From Xiphydria camelus (taxonomy: Eukaryota; Arthropoda; Insecta; Hymenoptera; Xiphydriidae): DNA of 64,000 nucleotides. The stretch spans positions 873,001 through 937,000 of the forward strand of contig OY783198.1 of NCBI GenBank assembly GCA_963678675.1, given 5' to 3'. Positions 37,201 through 59,603 of this stretch are shown here, one piece after another; the first letter of the stretch is position 1, and every line of letters begins with the position of its first letter. The notes under the pieces were generated by a model that saw only the letters and a program-made list of their open reading frames with translations, had not been told where the DNA came from and searched no databases. The position numbers and the translations under genes are program-made.

Positions 37201-38040
37201 TATCTAATCGATTATCTATGTATACCTACACGGATTGCTTCTCACAATCATGGAGAACTCAGCTACGGATCTGTGTTCAAGAGGAACAGAGTGTCTCGGC
37301 TAAAGTAACATCACAGAAGGCTTTCGAAAAAATACCTGTTCGGATTAAACACGTTTATGTATCTTTCAAGTTTTTAACGAGCGCGTGAGACAGGCTTGCG
37401 GTAACGAGAATTTTAGACCGGGAGTTGAGAGATCCTCGTGAAATAACTGTACTACTGCTTACGAATCCTCGATGATCCTGTATGCCCACCTATACTTAAA
37501 TAACGCATCGTTGCAGAGTCGTACAATCGCATCGCATACGCGATTAACGAGAAGACGGACTTCCTTGTTTCGAATTACGCCCGTTTGCATACGTGCGATA
37601 TACATATATCCTACATACGTTGCATTATCAGTTGCGCAATGTCCACGACAAAACAACAATACGGAGGCAGTTGATATACTGCTGATACGATGGGATTGCA
37701 AATTGAATTAGAGCGGCGAAGTTAATAAATCGGACCGCTTAGACCAGTAATTTCAGCTTTAAATTATGGGAACGATACAGTGGTGAACTGATACCTGTAA
37801 ATGCGGTCAACGGCGTTACTCACGCTCGAAACGCTCGCGCAAATTTGGTTCGAAAGAGGTGCGGGAAAGTTGCGGTACCGTGCAATGTCCATTTGATTTT
37901 ACAAGGAACCGCTATTTAGAGAATAACTGGTTTACGCAGACTTAATTACGAGAACAGTAATATTACCCGGGTAGATGAGCGCCATATCCCTGCCGAAAAA
38001 ATTGGCTCCTCTGCTCCTCGGTCACAGGATCGAATACCAT
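34214..38040 (-). CDS. Ciliary microtubule inner protein 2 (CIMIP2/FAM166)-like
   Basis: Proteins of the CIMIP2/FAM166 family (DUF2475) sit inside the doublet microtubules of motile cilia and sperm flagella. Five exons splice in frame on the minus strand: 38040-37967, 35430-35355, 35193-35037, 34769-34492 and 34441-34214, giving 270 residues. The family hallmark, a GYTG(H/Y).P motif, occurs three times: LPGYTGHCPTLKFRVGKRFG (exons 1-2), ILGYTGYIPGFNTRYG (exons 3-4) and IVGYTGHIPGARSEVALSKR (exon 5). The first intron is about 2.5 kb and CpG-rich. The last intron is only 50 nt, with branch-point-like CTAACTGAC; its exact borders (GTGAAG donor, CAGAG acceptor) are chosen to keep phase and the motif. 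Which paralogue (A, B or C) it is cannot be told. In insects expression is expected mainly in sperm and chordotonal neurons (inference). Confidence 0.85.
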
Positions 38041-39790
38041 TTTGGTATTCTCGGAAAATTCACTAAAATTATAATATCCAACGTATCAGGAGAACTCCAC
38101 TTTATCACTATATCGCTCGACTCCGAATCTAGCGCATTTTCAATGTTTTCTATTTCCTTCTGGCACGAATCACTCGCGTTGCTTCGCAAAAATCGATTCG
38201 ATCAATTACCGCCAACATTCGATGTAGCTTTAATTCATGAAAAGCGCGAATACTGTTACAACGCTTCTTCAGGGCCGCGTAGATCCGTGCGCGGCTGTGT
38301 ACCACGCGGTTAGCGAAACGTCAGTGAAACAGAACAGTGTATAGTCGGACCGAAGATACATAATACGAGACGTCCTACTAAACGCGCCCCTCCAGTTTCC
38401 CGGTGCAAACCGCACCTTCCTAAAGGGGTTCACACAGAGCCAGATCACGCGCGCGCGTGTACCGGAAATCATTGGCGATCATTCGTATAATAGTTTTCAA
38501 GATTTCATTTACGCACGGTTGCGCGCCGTAAAGCAAACTATATTTTTTACCCGTATTATAAGCTCTCAACCTCTGCGGTAACTTTATAGCTTTAAGTAAC
38601 GCCAGTGGTCTCGCGAGTAACTCGACTCCACCGCGAGGAAAATCGATGAGGGGTTGAATGCACCGACTATTTCGTCACGAATCATATATAGCTATACGCG
38701 TACTCGTAATAATAATTACGGGTATGCAAATTTATATCGCGTTGCCCCATTTTTCGTTCGTTCTCCCGGTGCGGTTAAAAATAGCATTATACCACACTGA
38801 GAAAGTAGATGTTATTTCGAAACACGCGCATTTACTTTATCATGGCAGCATGGAATACCATTAACGGTATATGTACACTTAATCGTTACATCGTATCGAT
38901 CAATAAACGTATTTCGAAATAAATACTGTACGTAGATTCCTTTTCGCCTCATTATCGGTCCGGCGTACCTGCATAATTTGAATTCGAAAAAATTGGAATT
39001 AACAGTACCATCTATTGGAGAATCCTCCAACTGATTACTCAAACGACAACTCTGCCGCCACGCAACCGAGCAAACCTACAGTACTAAATATGGTAATTGT
39101 CCCATAAACATAAACGACGGATTATAATCCTCGATAGGTGTTACCGCGATAGAATCTCATAAGGAACGATTTAATTGAAATAGAAAGCTACGTAATGTTC
39201 CCGTTTGAAGGGGAAGAAGATGGTGCGATAATCTCTCGCGTACTCTTCAGTTGCCAACCTGGTAAATCGTCTGAAATCTGAAACGCATCTAAGAAATCTG
39301 ATCGTTTAAAATGTAGCCAGCTGTCAAAAGAGCTGCTTTCGCACAATTTATAACTTCTTGCGAAATATCTTGGACATAGATTCGTAGATAGCTTACCGAG
39401 AAAAAGAGAAATGCGTGACTCAACGACGAATTTTATAAATATAATGCGTCAGTTTAGAAGTATCGCGCATAGTGACACTTCGCGGTGGGTGTGTGCATAG
39501 TGTCAATAGGTCAGATATAAAATAATTCATATATTATAATTGACACGTTACATTTGTGTCTAAAGTGGTTTATAACTCATTATCTGTTTGTCTAAATATT
39601 CCAATTCACTTTCGTCTATTCTTAAATTCATTTAAATTGGTTACTCGATTTTATAGAAAGCACTGTGACTTACTACCATTATTAATTACTTAATTAATAA
39701 ACAAAAGTATTTTAATTCGATTGTAAATTTAACACATTACAGATGAAGGTATGCAGACTTCGTTAAAAATCGAAATTATTCTTTGTTAAG
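38041..39790. other. Divergent intergenic region CIMIP2-like / SNX17
   Basis: 1.75 kb between divergent start codons: CpG-rich near the CIMIP2-like side and AT-rich near SNX17. It presumably holds both promoters; no gene or repeat stands out. Confidence 0.5.
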
Positions 39791-41313
39791 ATGCATTTCT
39801 CCATTCCATATACCGAGGATTTCATTGACGGAGCTGGCAACACGTATTTGGTAAGTTACCGCTCTTCGAGTATCTATATTATATTTTAAACAATATTTGT
39901 TTGATCAGCCTTGAACTTCCTTAACAGGGCTACAATATACATATCAATGGATTGTTTCATTGTACAGTCAGATATAAACAGCTGTACAGTCTTCACGAGC
40001 AATTGATAAAAGACTTTAAAGTCCAACTTCCAGCCTTTCCACCGAAAAAATTGTTTCCACTCACCATTAATCAACAGGAGGAACGACGCGTCTCTTTAGA
40101 AAAATACATTCAAACGGTCGGACAAAATTCGGCGCTCAATAATTCAGAGTTATTGAATGGCTTTCTGCTGAATGCTCAACGTGAGACTGTGGGCGGTGCT
40201 TTCGAAAATGAGGACTTGGATGTCTTTTTGATGAATGGATCCAAAGTAACATTAAATATTCCGATAGGGGAACATTCCGGACAAGTTTTAAAAAAAATAT
40301 GTGATCACGTTCAATTACCCAATCGATATGTCTCCTATTTCGCGTTGTTTATTATGTCCAGCGAGGAGGACGGCGCTATGAACGTTCTGCGTAGGCTACA
40401 ATGTTTTGAGTGTCCCATAATAACGAAAAAAACCTTGCGTTCGGCGAACACTAGAGTAGTACTCAGAAAAAGTTACTGGGATATCGAATATGATTTTGAA
40501 TTGATGCATGACACGGTAGCTCTCAATTTACTCTATATTCAGACGGCCGCAGAAATAAATAAGGGCTGGATTTTGGTAACGGATGAATTTCGGGATCGTC
40601 TCGATAGCCTTAGGGATCGGGACGATAAAAAGGAGTATCTGCGCATAGCTCGGGAGTTGAAATATTACGGTTACATTCAATTCGCGCGATGCATCTGCGA
40701 TTATCCCCGATCAAATGTTCAAGCGTTGGTCACTATCGGAAGAAACGAACTCAATCTACGTGTATCAGACGCGGGCGAAGAAGAAAGCGAGGCAGTATTT
40801 AAGGTAACTCGTATGCGTTGCTGGCGTATAGCAACATTGCATAATGGATCTGACAAATGCGAAGACGACAGTGAGTGCAGTCTCGAGCTGTCTTTTGAGT
40901 ATTTGATGGCGAGGGATCAATTGCAATGGATCACGATCTCCTCCCAACAAGCCATTCTAATGTCAGTCTGTTTGCAAGCCATGATTGATGAACTGGTACT
41001 AAAGAATGTAGGAGGTACCAATACTCAGGAAGTATCAGGGAAAACGTGGATCTATGTCATGAGGGATGGTCACAGTCGAATAATGATGGGATCATCCTCT
41101 AATGATGATATTGACCAAACGAAAAAGGACAATGAAATTAATTTCACAAAACCAGAACCTATAATAAGGAAGTTTACTGAGAGACTATCAGCAGTCGCGG
41201 CAAAGAAACATGATATTAAAGTGACTGCCAGTAAGACGGAGAGAAAGCGTGTGAACTCGCACTCGTCGACAGAGAACAATGCATTTCATATGATAGGGGA
41301 TGACGATTTATAA
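39791..41313 (+). CDS. SNX17: Sorting nexin-17
   Basis: SNX17 is an early-endosome adaptor that binds NPxY/NxxY cargo tails (LRP1, integrins) and recycles them to the cell surface with the retriever/Commander complex. Two exons, 39791-39850 and 39928-41313, give 481 residues. The start MHFSIP is identical to the vertebrate protein. The PX domain (about 1-108) has the RYKQLYSLHEQL segment and PAFPPKKLF. A FERM-like module follows: F1 with DVFLMNGSKVTLNIP, F2 with RKSYWD and GWILVTDEF, and F3 with VTRMRCWRI, SFEYLMARDQLQWITI and SQQAILMSVCLQAMIDEL. The final residues MIGDDDL match the conserved C-terminal acidic-Leu tail used to engage retriever. AATAAA lies at 41475. The single 77-nt intron has clean GT-AG borders. 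Confidence 0.97.
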
Positions 41314-41474
41314 GAAACTACAGCCAACAGGCTCATGTACAAGACTGTGAATGCGTAATTGCACAATGAAAAGATCTTTGAACGCTACTCGAATCTCTAC
41401 GGTATGACGGTAAGAATTCACTGTAGATATTTATGAATAAGGTTTCAAAACATATCACAGATTTTAATTATTTT

Positions 41475-41480
41475 AATAAA
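41475..41480 (+). terminator. Poly(A) signal of SNX17 (AATAAA)
   Basis: A canonical hexamer 162 bases after the stop codon. Confidence 0.55.
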
Positions 41481-44400
41481 CGATAAGTATCGATTAACTA
41501 AACTAACATTTGGGAATAATTTTATCGATGCTATTGTTATCAATCGTTTCCGTTAATCTTGCATAAATGACGATGTAGCTCAGTTAGAATAATCAAAACA
41601 GATGTCACACACTGCTCAAATGTACATATGTAATTTTATAGGTATTTGGCTCGAACAGTGATTTCCGCATTTAATTATTTATATCTGATTTGCTTAGATT
41701 TTTAATTCTTGTCACAATTCGTCGTTATTTTGAGTTTTTTAAATTATAAAAGCAGGTTTTACGTATTTTTTATTTATTGCACACATACCGATGTGCTGCA
41801 ATATTTTTTTTATAATTACGTAACTGGAATGACAAATTTAGAGGAACAAGGGGTGCAATATAGAAGTTATTAGAACTTAGTCCTTTTCGTACTGAATAGC
41901 TGCATTTATGCACAGGCAACATGATTGTCTATATTATAATACCATAATTATAACAGAGTTATTTTTGTAAATGAAGAGCAATAACTGCGTAAGATGCAAA
42001 GCCAAGTTTTATTAGTGAAAAAATAAAAAAGAACATATCCCTATTATGAATTTCATATCTTCGTTTTGAAGTCTTCTGTCAGAGAAGCTCGTCACTGTAC
42101 CGCACAACACATGATATCCATAGGACGTTCATGCGACATTACAACTTCCTAAATATAATATCATGAGTATCGCGTGGGACCTTAACATCATTGTCTTAAC
42201 AATGTTTGAAAAAAAAAATAAATACATTCATTTTGTAAACTCGCACTTTTTGGGAATTTCGTCGTAATGAGTTGAGTTTTTAATCCAAAGTGTACAGGAT
42301 CGAAAATGCCCTGGAATAACAAAGATAAGCACCTCAACGAGGTTCAACGATTCGTTTCGACCAAATTTACGAAAAGTGCTTTGGGGAGTGATTCTGCAAT
42401 TGTTCAACAGTAAAGACTAATTGCCATTGTAAAAATTTCGGAATCACCCATCTCTTGTTTCGATATAGCTTTATAACGCGCACGATAGTTACGATACAAA
42501 ATTCTATCTAAAACTATATGCGAAAACGATGTTACATCAAAATGGCTTGTGATTTTAAAGTAATGATATTAGAAAAGTATATTAATGGGTTCTAATAATA
42601 ATAATGCCATATAACATATCAATTCTCTCAAATGATCACTTGTAAATAGATATACAAGGCTAATAAATTTATACGTTTATACAAACAAATTAATTATGCG
42701 TTTTCTATAGATATAATCAGTGATTATGCAAAATGTTCTTTTTCACGGCACTCTGCAGATGTGTCCAACCAAGCTGCATAGGTATGCTATTTACGAAATT
42801 ATAAACTGTCCGTATCTCATTTATAAAAGCATGAAAAAAAGTTGGTTATATAATCATCAACGCTAATCCATTTACGCGATCAACAATTGTCGGTATTTCG
42901 CATATTTTCTTTCATAAATCCGCAACACCGACTTTCGCCGTTCGGCGTAGACAGAACGGTATTTCTAGAAGGCTATTTCTGTTAATGAGAAGAGAAACGA
43001 ATTTTGCTGAAATTGCGATTATTAGTCGAAGGATATTTATTCGTACTTATACCGACGATGGAATCTATTCGTTCTTATACCGACGGTGAGATTCAGTCAT
43101 CATTCCAATCATGCCACGTTAATTTCCTTGCAAATGCACGCAAGTCCAGATTCAATAATAAATAATTTCAATTCAGATCTCGTGTTAGCCGTGATGGCGC
43201 ATAACTTCTATATCAAAAATATGTAGTTATTCTGTACGATTACTTTCTAAATAAACATAAAGTAAGGTCAGTTCTGGCTATAGGAATTAAGTATAATATT
43301 CTATATCCGCTACATATAAAATAGCCCGACGTCAACAAAGAATTACTTTGATACCCGCGTGCTATGGAGCATAATTGCCGCATGTTATAGACAGTCTCTG
43401 TATGAGTAATTTTCTATTTCTTCAAAAAGGCAAGCAATACGTTGTATATAAGAGGAACAAAGTAGAATAAATGATACTTTTCATGGGTCAAGAATTTTGA
43501 TTCAGGCCAACGAACGAGCAATCGCTAGATAAACTCCATTCACTTGACCGGATGATATCTCAAGAAAGCCCTTCTGAAATACTGTAATGCATGTAACAAT
43601 TGAGAAACACGTTAGCTACAGCGTCTATTGCTGTAATACGCGTAAAATACCGATAAAAGCAATCGGACCTTCACAATAGCGGTGAAAATACTGAAAAATG
43701 TCCTGGTGAAGAATTAGCGGAGCCCATATCTGCGTTACCTTTATGCTACCGCAAATTGCTAACTCCTGTCGACCTTGGTATCCTGTTTCGCGGATTAGCA
43801 AAAAGAGCTGATTACTGTCGGTTAACTCGGGTCGGGCAAAACGGGAGTCCCTATTTACGCACTTCAGTCGCAAGAACTATTCGCAATGAAATGTTGAACG
43901 TAATTACGCTATGTATAAATGTCATCGGCAGACATGGGTATGTATACTTTATGTAATGGCAGTAGATTAGGAAGCAAATTATTTCTAATTACGATCGCCT
44001 CCCGCGCGTGTGATATAACGCATATTGAACCATAATTATAATATCTCCGCACAAGTAGCTTGAAAAAGAAACTGGTTACAATTGGGCGTACGTGTTCGGA
44101 GTGGACGGGACCTACATATCGTGTGCATTCGGCAATGAAAGGTAATGGCTTCGCAGGTGACTAGTTCGTCGCAGAAATACAACAGAAACGTTTAAAATCT
44201 CGTCCCTTCCCTTCTTCTCCCCCAGACTAACCGCGTTGAGAGTTAAATTTCTCCTTAAATTTTCTAAGCGTTTCTATGTTCAGTTATAGTATTTCTATAA
44301 GAACATCATTAATTAATAATAACTATATTAATGTAATAAAAAGTTAAGTATAATCGTAGTTTCCTTTCGCTACAGATCGTGTAAAATAATTTACATTGGT

Positions 44401-44496
44401 GACGTGAGGCTATTGGCTACTTTTCCTTTCACTAAACGTCCTAGATTCACAAAGAAAAGTTCGCATTGGTATAAAAACAAAATGCGAACTATCAGA
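41481..44496. other. AT-rich intergenic DNA between SNX17 and hpo
   Basis: Three kilobases of AT-rich sequence between two convergent genes. No protein or RNA gene is recognised. A short tRNA-like phrase near 41573 does not extend into a cloverleaf. Confidence 0.55.
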
Positions 44497-44502
44497 TTTA
44501 TT
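44497..44502 (-). terminator. Possible poly(A) signal of hpo (AATAAA on minus)
   Basis: TTTATT on the plus strand, about 157 bases downstream of the hpo stop codon. Confidence 0.4.
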
Positions 44503-44658
44503 GCTGTAACCGCGGAAGAGCTTCGTTTTATGAGACAATGCACTTCCCTTTGATGAAACTAGGGATGCGTTTGTAGAATAAAATCTATTCATTTATACAA
44601 CTGTACACCCTTTTACCTATCACACTCGCGTTACGCATAAAAAAGAAACACCAAACCG

Positions 44659-47646
44659 TTAGAAGTTTTGCTGACGCTTACGCTTGGTGTCCATGGCATC
44701 AAGAATCGGCTGTCTCTTGGTTTGATACCTCCTTCTGAGCTCGTCAATTTCCCGCTCCATCTCTGCATCCAGATTGGTCATGCGTTGCTGCAGTTCCTCG
44801 TAGGAGAGAAACTTCAGCTGGAGGACATGGTTGTTTATCTATATTTAATTTTCGTCATAATGCCAATGACGGCGTTGTTCCATTATCTTGGCAATCGAGA
44901 AAAGTCTTGATAATTCAATTTTAATACGCATCGACATTGTCCATCGATCGATGATTGCGCTAAGGCTCTCAAAAGATGTAGTAAAATAGAAACGAATACA
45001 TAACTATGGACCAATCTCTCGGAATTACGTTTGATGGAATTTTTATACAATCAACTCCCTGAACGATGATAAGAGAGAGTGACCAATGAGCAATAAACCA
45101 TTCTCCTTTAAAACGACGTCACTATTCTCCGAACCGCACCAACGTAAGAGGCTGAACCGTATAGGTATACAGCTGTATACTCGGATAGTAACAATATAAC
45201 AACTATACTCACGAAGTCGAAATCTCGTTCAGTTAAGGCATTTTGAAATTTAGATATGTTGTTATGAGGTTGTTCAGGAACGGGCTGAGAGATTTGATTG
45301 AGCTGTAATTGCAAGTGGCTTTGAAACCTTTGCGATTCTGTTGGACTCTGTACGTCCAATTTACTGTCGGCATCCGTGTTATGCGCTCCGAGTATTTGCC
45401 CGTTTCCCTGGAATAGTTTCGATGGATGAAATATCTTACATTGTGAAACGACAGCTTTGAATATCGAATGTATCGACGACTTTACCTTTCCAATTTCAGT
45501 GGCCTCTTTCTTGTCGAAATGATCGAGAAATAAAGGTCGATATTTTTTTCCAGATTCGACTGATCCGGTATTATGCCCTGATGAGAATGAAGTGAAATTA
45601 TTCTCTGATGGATACATAATGCTGATGTGAATATACAGATATAGTACTAACTCTTCATAGTTGCTTCCGTGTCCGTGTCGCTATTTATGACCATCGTACC
45701 AAGATCTAGTACTGCCGAAACAAGAGTTCCCGTGTCAGGAAGATCATGACTTGGAACCAAAGTTCCCGTATCTTCCGGGAGAGGTTTCATAGTTCCACTG
45801 CAGTCATCTTCGTCCTTAAAGTTGAATTCGACTCGGGATAAGAACAGTCGTTTACGACATAGCGCGTAAACTGGGAAATCGATGAAACGAAAAGTTTTGC
45901 ATTACCGACTCGTCCGCGTGATTCTGGGCTTTAATCGCCACGTTATTGATGACGTGTGCACGGTGAGCGCTTTGCTTTTCTCGGATTTCATGAGCATCGA
46001 GAATCATTTGAGCGAGAATACTTGGCTGTTTGGCGTTACCTTCAATAGCATTAGAAAAAAAAAATGTAAACAGTCTCATTTTCGATGACTACTACTCCAT
46101 TTTACGGATTACTTCATTACCTATGAATTCATGATTCAGTAATTCAGTCGCGGTAGCCCTCTCTTCTGGATTCTTAACGAGGCATCCGCTGACAAAATCA
46201 ATGAATTCTGGGCTCCACTGATCTGGTTCTCTAAAACTCGGTGGCGGCTTTGTGGGTATCATAAAAATAGCTCTCATTGGATGAATATCACCGTAAGGCG
46301 GTTTACCCTCCGCCATTTCTAGGGCGGTTATTCCTAAAGACCAAATGTCGGCCACGCAATCGTATCCTATTTCCTGAATCACTTCAGGTGCCATCCAAAA
46401 CGGCGTCCCTATTACTGTATTGCGCTTGGCCATCGTGTCCTGAACGAATAACAGTCTATCATGTAACGCAAAAGATGGAGTCGAAGAATCACTCCTGTCT
46501 GATGTCACATACCGTCAATTGACCCGCGACGCCAAAATCCGCCAGCTTCGCGTGTCCTTCGCTATTGAGCAGAATATTACCAGCTTTGATATCTCTATGT
46601 ATCTTTCTCCTCAGATGGAGGTACTCCAAACCTTTCAGAGTGTCACAGAGAATAGTGGCAATCTCATCCTCGCCCAGTGTTTTTTTTCGTAACCTCATAA
46701 TGTCGCTCACGGATCCAGCACCACAGTATTCCATTACGATCTACGTTGTAGAGTATGAGAATTTATTTATTCGTTTGTTACAAGTATTACCAAACATTTG
46801 AATTCGCAAGCACTTACCCATAAATCTGTATTTTTAAAGTAGCTCCCGTAATACTTAACGACGTACGGGGAGTCGCATTGTTGCATTATTGAGATTTCCT
46901 TGATGATTTCCTGCAGATCTGTATCCACTGGTACCTGTTTGATAGCGAGAACCTGTCCACTCTCTTTGTGCAGTGCCTTGTACACCGAGCCATAAGATCT
47001 GTATCATATATATAAGTGTGTGACAATAATAGATTATTAGTTTTAATAGTATCTAATGAAACAGATTGTATAAAAAAGCTAACTTGTGCAGGATGAGTTT
47101 TTCCAAAATAATGAATAAAAAACTTACCCTTCTCCTAACTTGCAGATTATGTCAAATACTTCTTCTGGTTGTCTGGTCAAACTCTCTTCGGATAACTTTT
47201 TTAACTCGCTATAAAGTGAACGGGATGATAATTGAAACCTTGAGTTGGATACATACATAAACAATCTAGAGTAAATCTTGAGAAATCAGAGTATTTCTGG
47301 TCAATCAACAATCTATGTTCCTGGGAGATGCTGAAACAGCTGAGAGGTGGGAATTTAAAAGTCGCTCCGAATTTTTTTTGAACAATAATCGGAATCCATT
47401 CGCGATCGACCAGAACACCTGTTTTGTCAAGTACTTCTCGCAAAAAACATTCCATGCAGGTTAACAAAGAAATAAGGAAAATATGTCCACTTTTCAACTA
47501 ACGATTCGCAATGAAACGCGATTGAGATTCGATCGAATCGCTTCTTTCATTTCCAAGCGTAATGAACCTTAATGGGAACGCGGTGGTGTGTACTAATTTG
47601 GAAACAGAAAGTAAAAACAATTAATTAAATACCTCTTAGAAGACAT
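44659..47646 (-). CDS. hpo: Hippo kinase (STK3/STK4, MST family)
   Basis: Hippo is the upstream Ste20-type kinase of the Hippo growth-control pathway; with Salvador it activates Warts, which inhibits Yorkie. Ten exons splice in frame on the minus strand: 47646-47633, 47208-47128, 46998-46818, 46740-46513, 46439-46121, 46039-45906, 45814-45652, 45604-45486, 45407-45213 and 44817-44659, giving 530 residues. Kinase landmarks: glycine loop GEGSYGSVYK (30-39), catalytic Lys52, HRDIKAGN with Asp142, DFG with Asp160, and activation loop [15 protein letters not shown] with Thr176, equivalent to MST Thr180/183. The linker has the GTM-type Thr sites ([10 protein letters not shown]) that recruit Mob once phosphorylated. 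The C-terminus is the SARAH dimerisation domain, ending [18 protein letters not shown]. The first coding exon has only 14 nt. The 78-nt intron at 45408-45485 stays open if retained. yki lies divergently beside it. Confidence 0.97.
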
Positions 47647-49748
47647 CTTCGTTACTACGTCAACGGATTCTTGCTTGAATAAGAATGCATTCAATATGTA
47701 CACAAATAACTTAACACGAACAACATAGATCAAATCTCGTTTATATAAACATAGTCAATTCAAATAATTGATATTACATTTTTGGCGATAAAAATTAATT
47801 TAACCACAACTGAAATGTCGAAACCTTCGACCATCGAGTCTCCATAGACGGTGAAACTCACTTTGCATTCGGGAAGGCCTAAAATAGCGCCCACTCGTGA
47901 CGGACTTGGGATGAATTTTCAACGACGTACTGCATGTCGGATAAGTAGAGAATTGGATACGTTCTTTACATTATCGACGTATTTAACGAAGATTCCTACG
48001 TGTAGAGAACCTCCTTTCCATTTTTTTTACCTAGTCGCGAGAAAAGACATGGCAATTCCTACGCCTCAAAGTAAATTTCGAATTGCCTCTTCCATCGCAT
48101 CAAGAATTGCATAAAGCTCGCCAAGTAGTCGATCAATAATCGAGGTCTTTTTATCCGTCGCATTGGTGTCATCCTCCAGAAGCAGGGGAAAAAGTACCAT
48201 TCGCGGGAGAGATGACGATCGTCGGTAATTTATCGAACGAAGAAAATCCCCGCGTCGATTCGAAATTTCGTATTAACTTTCGTTTCAAACTTTCAATTAT
48301 CATTCGGGGAAAGGAACAAAGTGACATCCTCGTTACGCGCTAACCATTATTTTAACAATTTTCAACCCAACACTCGTTCGGTCCTTCTTCCATAATAGCC
48401 CGCAGCAGTCCCCGAACTTTCTCGCCGTGTCTCCGAACGCGGTACCACACGCGTGTGTCGCTCCGTTGCGTATCGCCCTAAATTGGTCTCTCCCTCTATG
48501 CCCCCCGCGGCTGCTTTTGCCCCTGGCGTTGCCAAGAAAGAGCAACAGGCCAACACGCCTCGCCTTGGCTCGGCTCGGCGCTTCGGCGACGTGCGTAGCG
48601 TAGCGACTTGCCAGCGACCAGTTGCCGTCCGCCTAGTGCCTGCGTAGTAGCGATAAATCGGGTCTGCGTCCGACCAGTTCCGTCTCGTCCTGATCCGCCG
48701 TATCGGACGGACGGAGTGCTCGGGAAAGAGAACCCGTGGTATCTATCCCCCTCCGCGAGTTCTCCGAAGTGGTTTAATGTTCGGGCCTTGCCATCCGTCC
48801 GTCTGGCCGAGCCAGGAGCGATCGTGATATTCCGCAGCGGCGCCCACCGCTGACGCCGCCACCCGTTTCGGAGCGAGAAGTGTGTACACCTCGCCGGAGT
48901 GCTTTGTGCCGAGTAACCGAATACCCCGCAGTGCGCATCTCCGTCCCGCCGTACGGAATCGCGACCCGCGAGAGACGAACCCCGAAGAAACCCCGTGCAA
49001 CGCGACCGAGTCACCACCCCGCCTATTACCACCGGAGATCCCTCGTGTTCGGATCGGAAGTGTCGCGAAAAAACGCACGCGGTACCGACTCCGGAACTGT
49101 GGTATCGCTCGCGACCGGTAATATCTCGATAACCCATCCGCGGTTGAGTGCGGTCGCAAGTACCGTGCAGAGGAAGTAGACTGCATGCCCCTCGACGAAG
49201 AAAGCAAGGACGAGGGACACGCGAGGGTGTAAACATACAAGCGCGCGAATAGCGTCGAGCCGAGAACGGAAAGCGTAGGTACGACTCGCGCATAAAGACG
49301 ACGACGACGAGGAGCGCGAGAGCAGGAAGATCGGCGACGGGACGCAGGGATCGGAGCAGCGGTGGCGGCGGCAGCGGCAGCGGCGGTGGCGGCATTGTCC
49401 TGCTTGTTTTGTTGTCTCTCAGGAGGAAGAGAAGGTGGAGGAAGAGAGAAGGAGTAATAGTAGTAGAAGAAGGCGGTGGAGGAGGAGGAGGAGAAGGCGG
49501 CGAGGAGCAGCAACAACAGCGGCGGCGGCGGCGGCAGTGGAGTGGAGTGGAGTGAAGTGAAGTGGAGTGGAGTGCGCGACTCGGTCCGAGCCGAGTTGAG
49601 ATTGGTATGCTGTAGATACGTATACGTACACGCGGAAATAAGACTGGGAGAGTGAGAGAAGAGAGAGAGAGAGAGAGGGAGAAAAGTCGAGAGCGCTGGA
49701 AAGAGATAGAAAAGCCCGAGGAGCGAGACAGAGACGTCGGGATTCAAG
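47647..49748. promoter_or_regulatory. Shared divergent upstream region of hpo and yki
   Basis: 2.1 kb separate the two start codons. The hpo side is AT-rich. From about 48.3 kb onward the sequence becomes CpG-rich, and the last ~450 bp, probably the yki 5' UTR, hold GGC-, GGA- and GTGGA-type repeats. Long minus-strand open frames here (up to 370 codons) are low-complexity antisense readings and are rejected as genes. Promoter function is inferred from the gene arrangement only. Confidence 0.5.
49536..49574. repeat. GTGGA-type pentanucleotide repeat in yki 5' leader
   Basis: Seven to eight copies of AGTGG/AGTGA in tandem, immediately after a GGC triplet run and about 175 bp before the yki start codon. 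Confidence 0.85.
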
Positions 49749-59260
<9,512 letters not shown>

Positions 59261-59528
59261 TGGGCCCTTCTGGCTCACTACAGCCACGTTAATGGGCCCT
59301 GCACACTGGGGCGCGTCGTGGAGCGGGCAGCGAGCAGCGACCAATGAGCGAATGGGACTTTCGGCCCAAACTACGATATCCCTCTCGCTCATTGATCACT
59401 GCTCGCTTCCGCTACTCGATGCGCCCCAGTGTACAGGGGCTCATAACACGTTTTCGGATTCAGCGGCGACATCCTCGATGACGTGCAGTGTGTCGTCGAG
59501 GATGTTGCTGCTGTACGTCGTTATATCG

Positions 59529-59603
59529 GGTTGTCCGGAAAGTTCGTACCGATTTTCGATTTGAATTTTTCTTAAAAAGCGGCACGAACTTTCCGGGCAA
59601 TCC
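59529..59603. mobile_element. Mariner-like terminal repeats in close inverted order
   Basis: GGTTGTCCGGAAAGTTCGTA (59529-59548) and its inverted near-copy ACGAACTTTCCGGGCAATCC (59584-59603) resemble the ends of insect mariner elements. They are only about 28 bases apart, so this is a deleted or rearranged remnant and no transposase is recognisable. Sequence to about 59900 may be part of the same remnant. The family assignment rests on memory of mariner ends and is tentative. Confidence 0.45.

Noticed and set aside
41573..41600. tRNA-like phrase GATGTAGCTCAGTTAGA
   Set aside because: It matches the D-arm consensus only; no anticodon arm, T-arm or paired acceptor follows in the next 60 bases.
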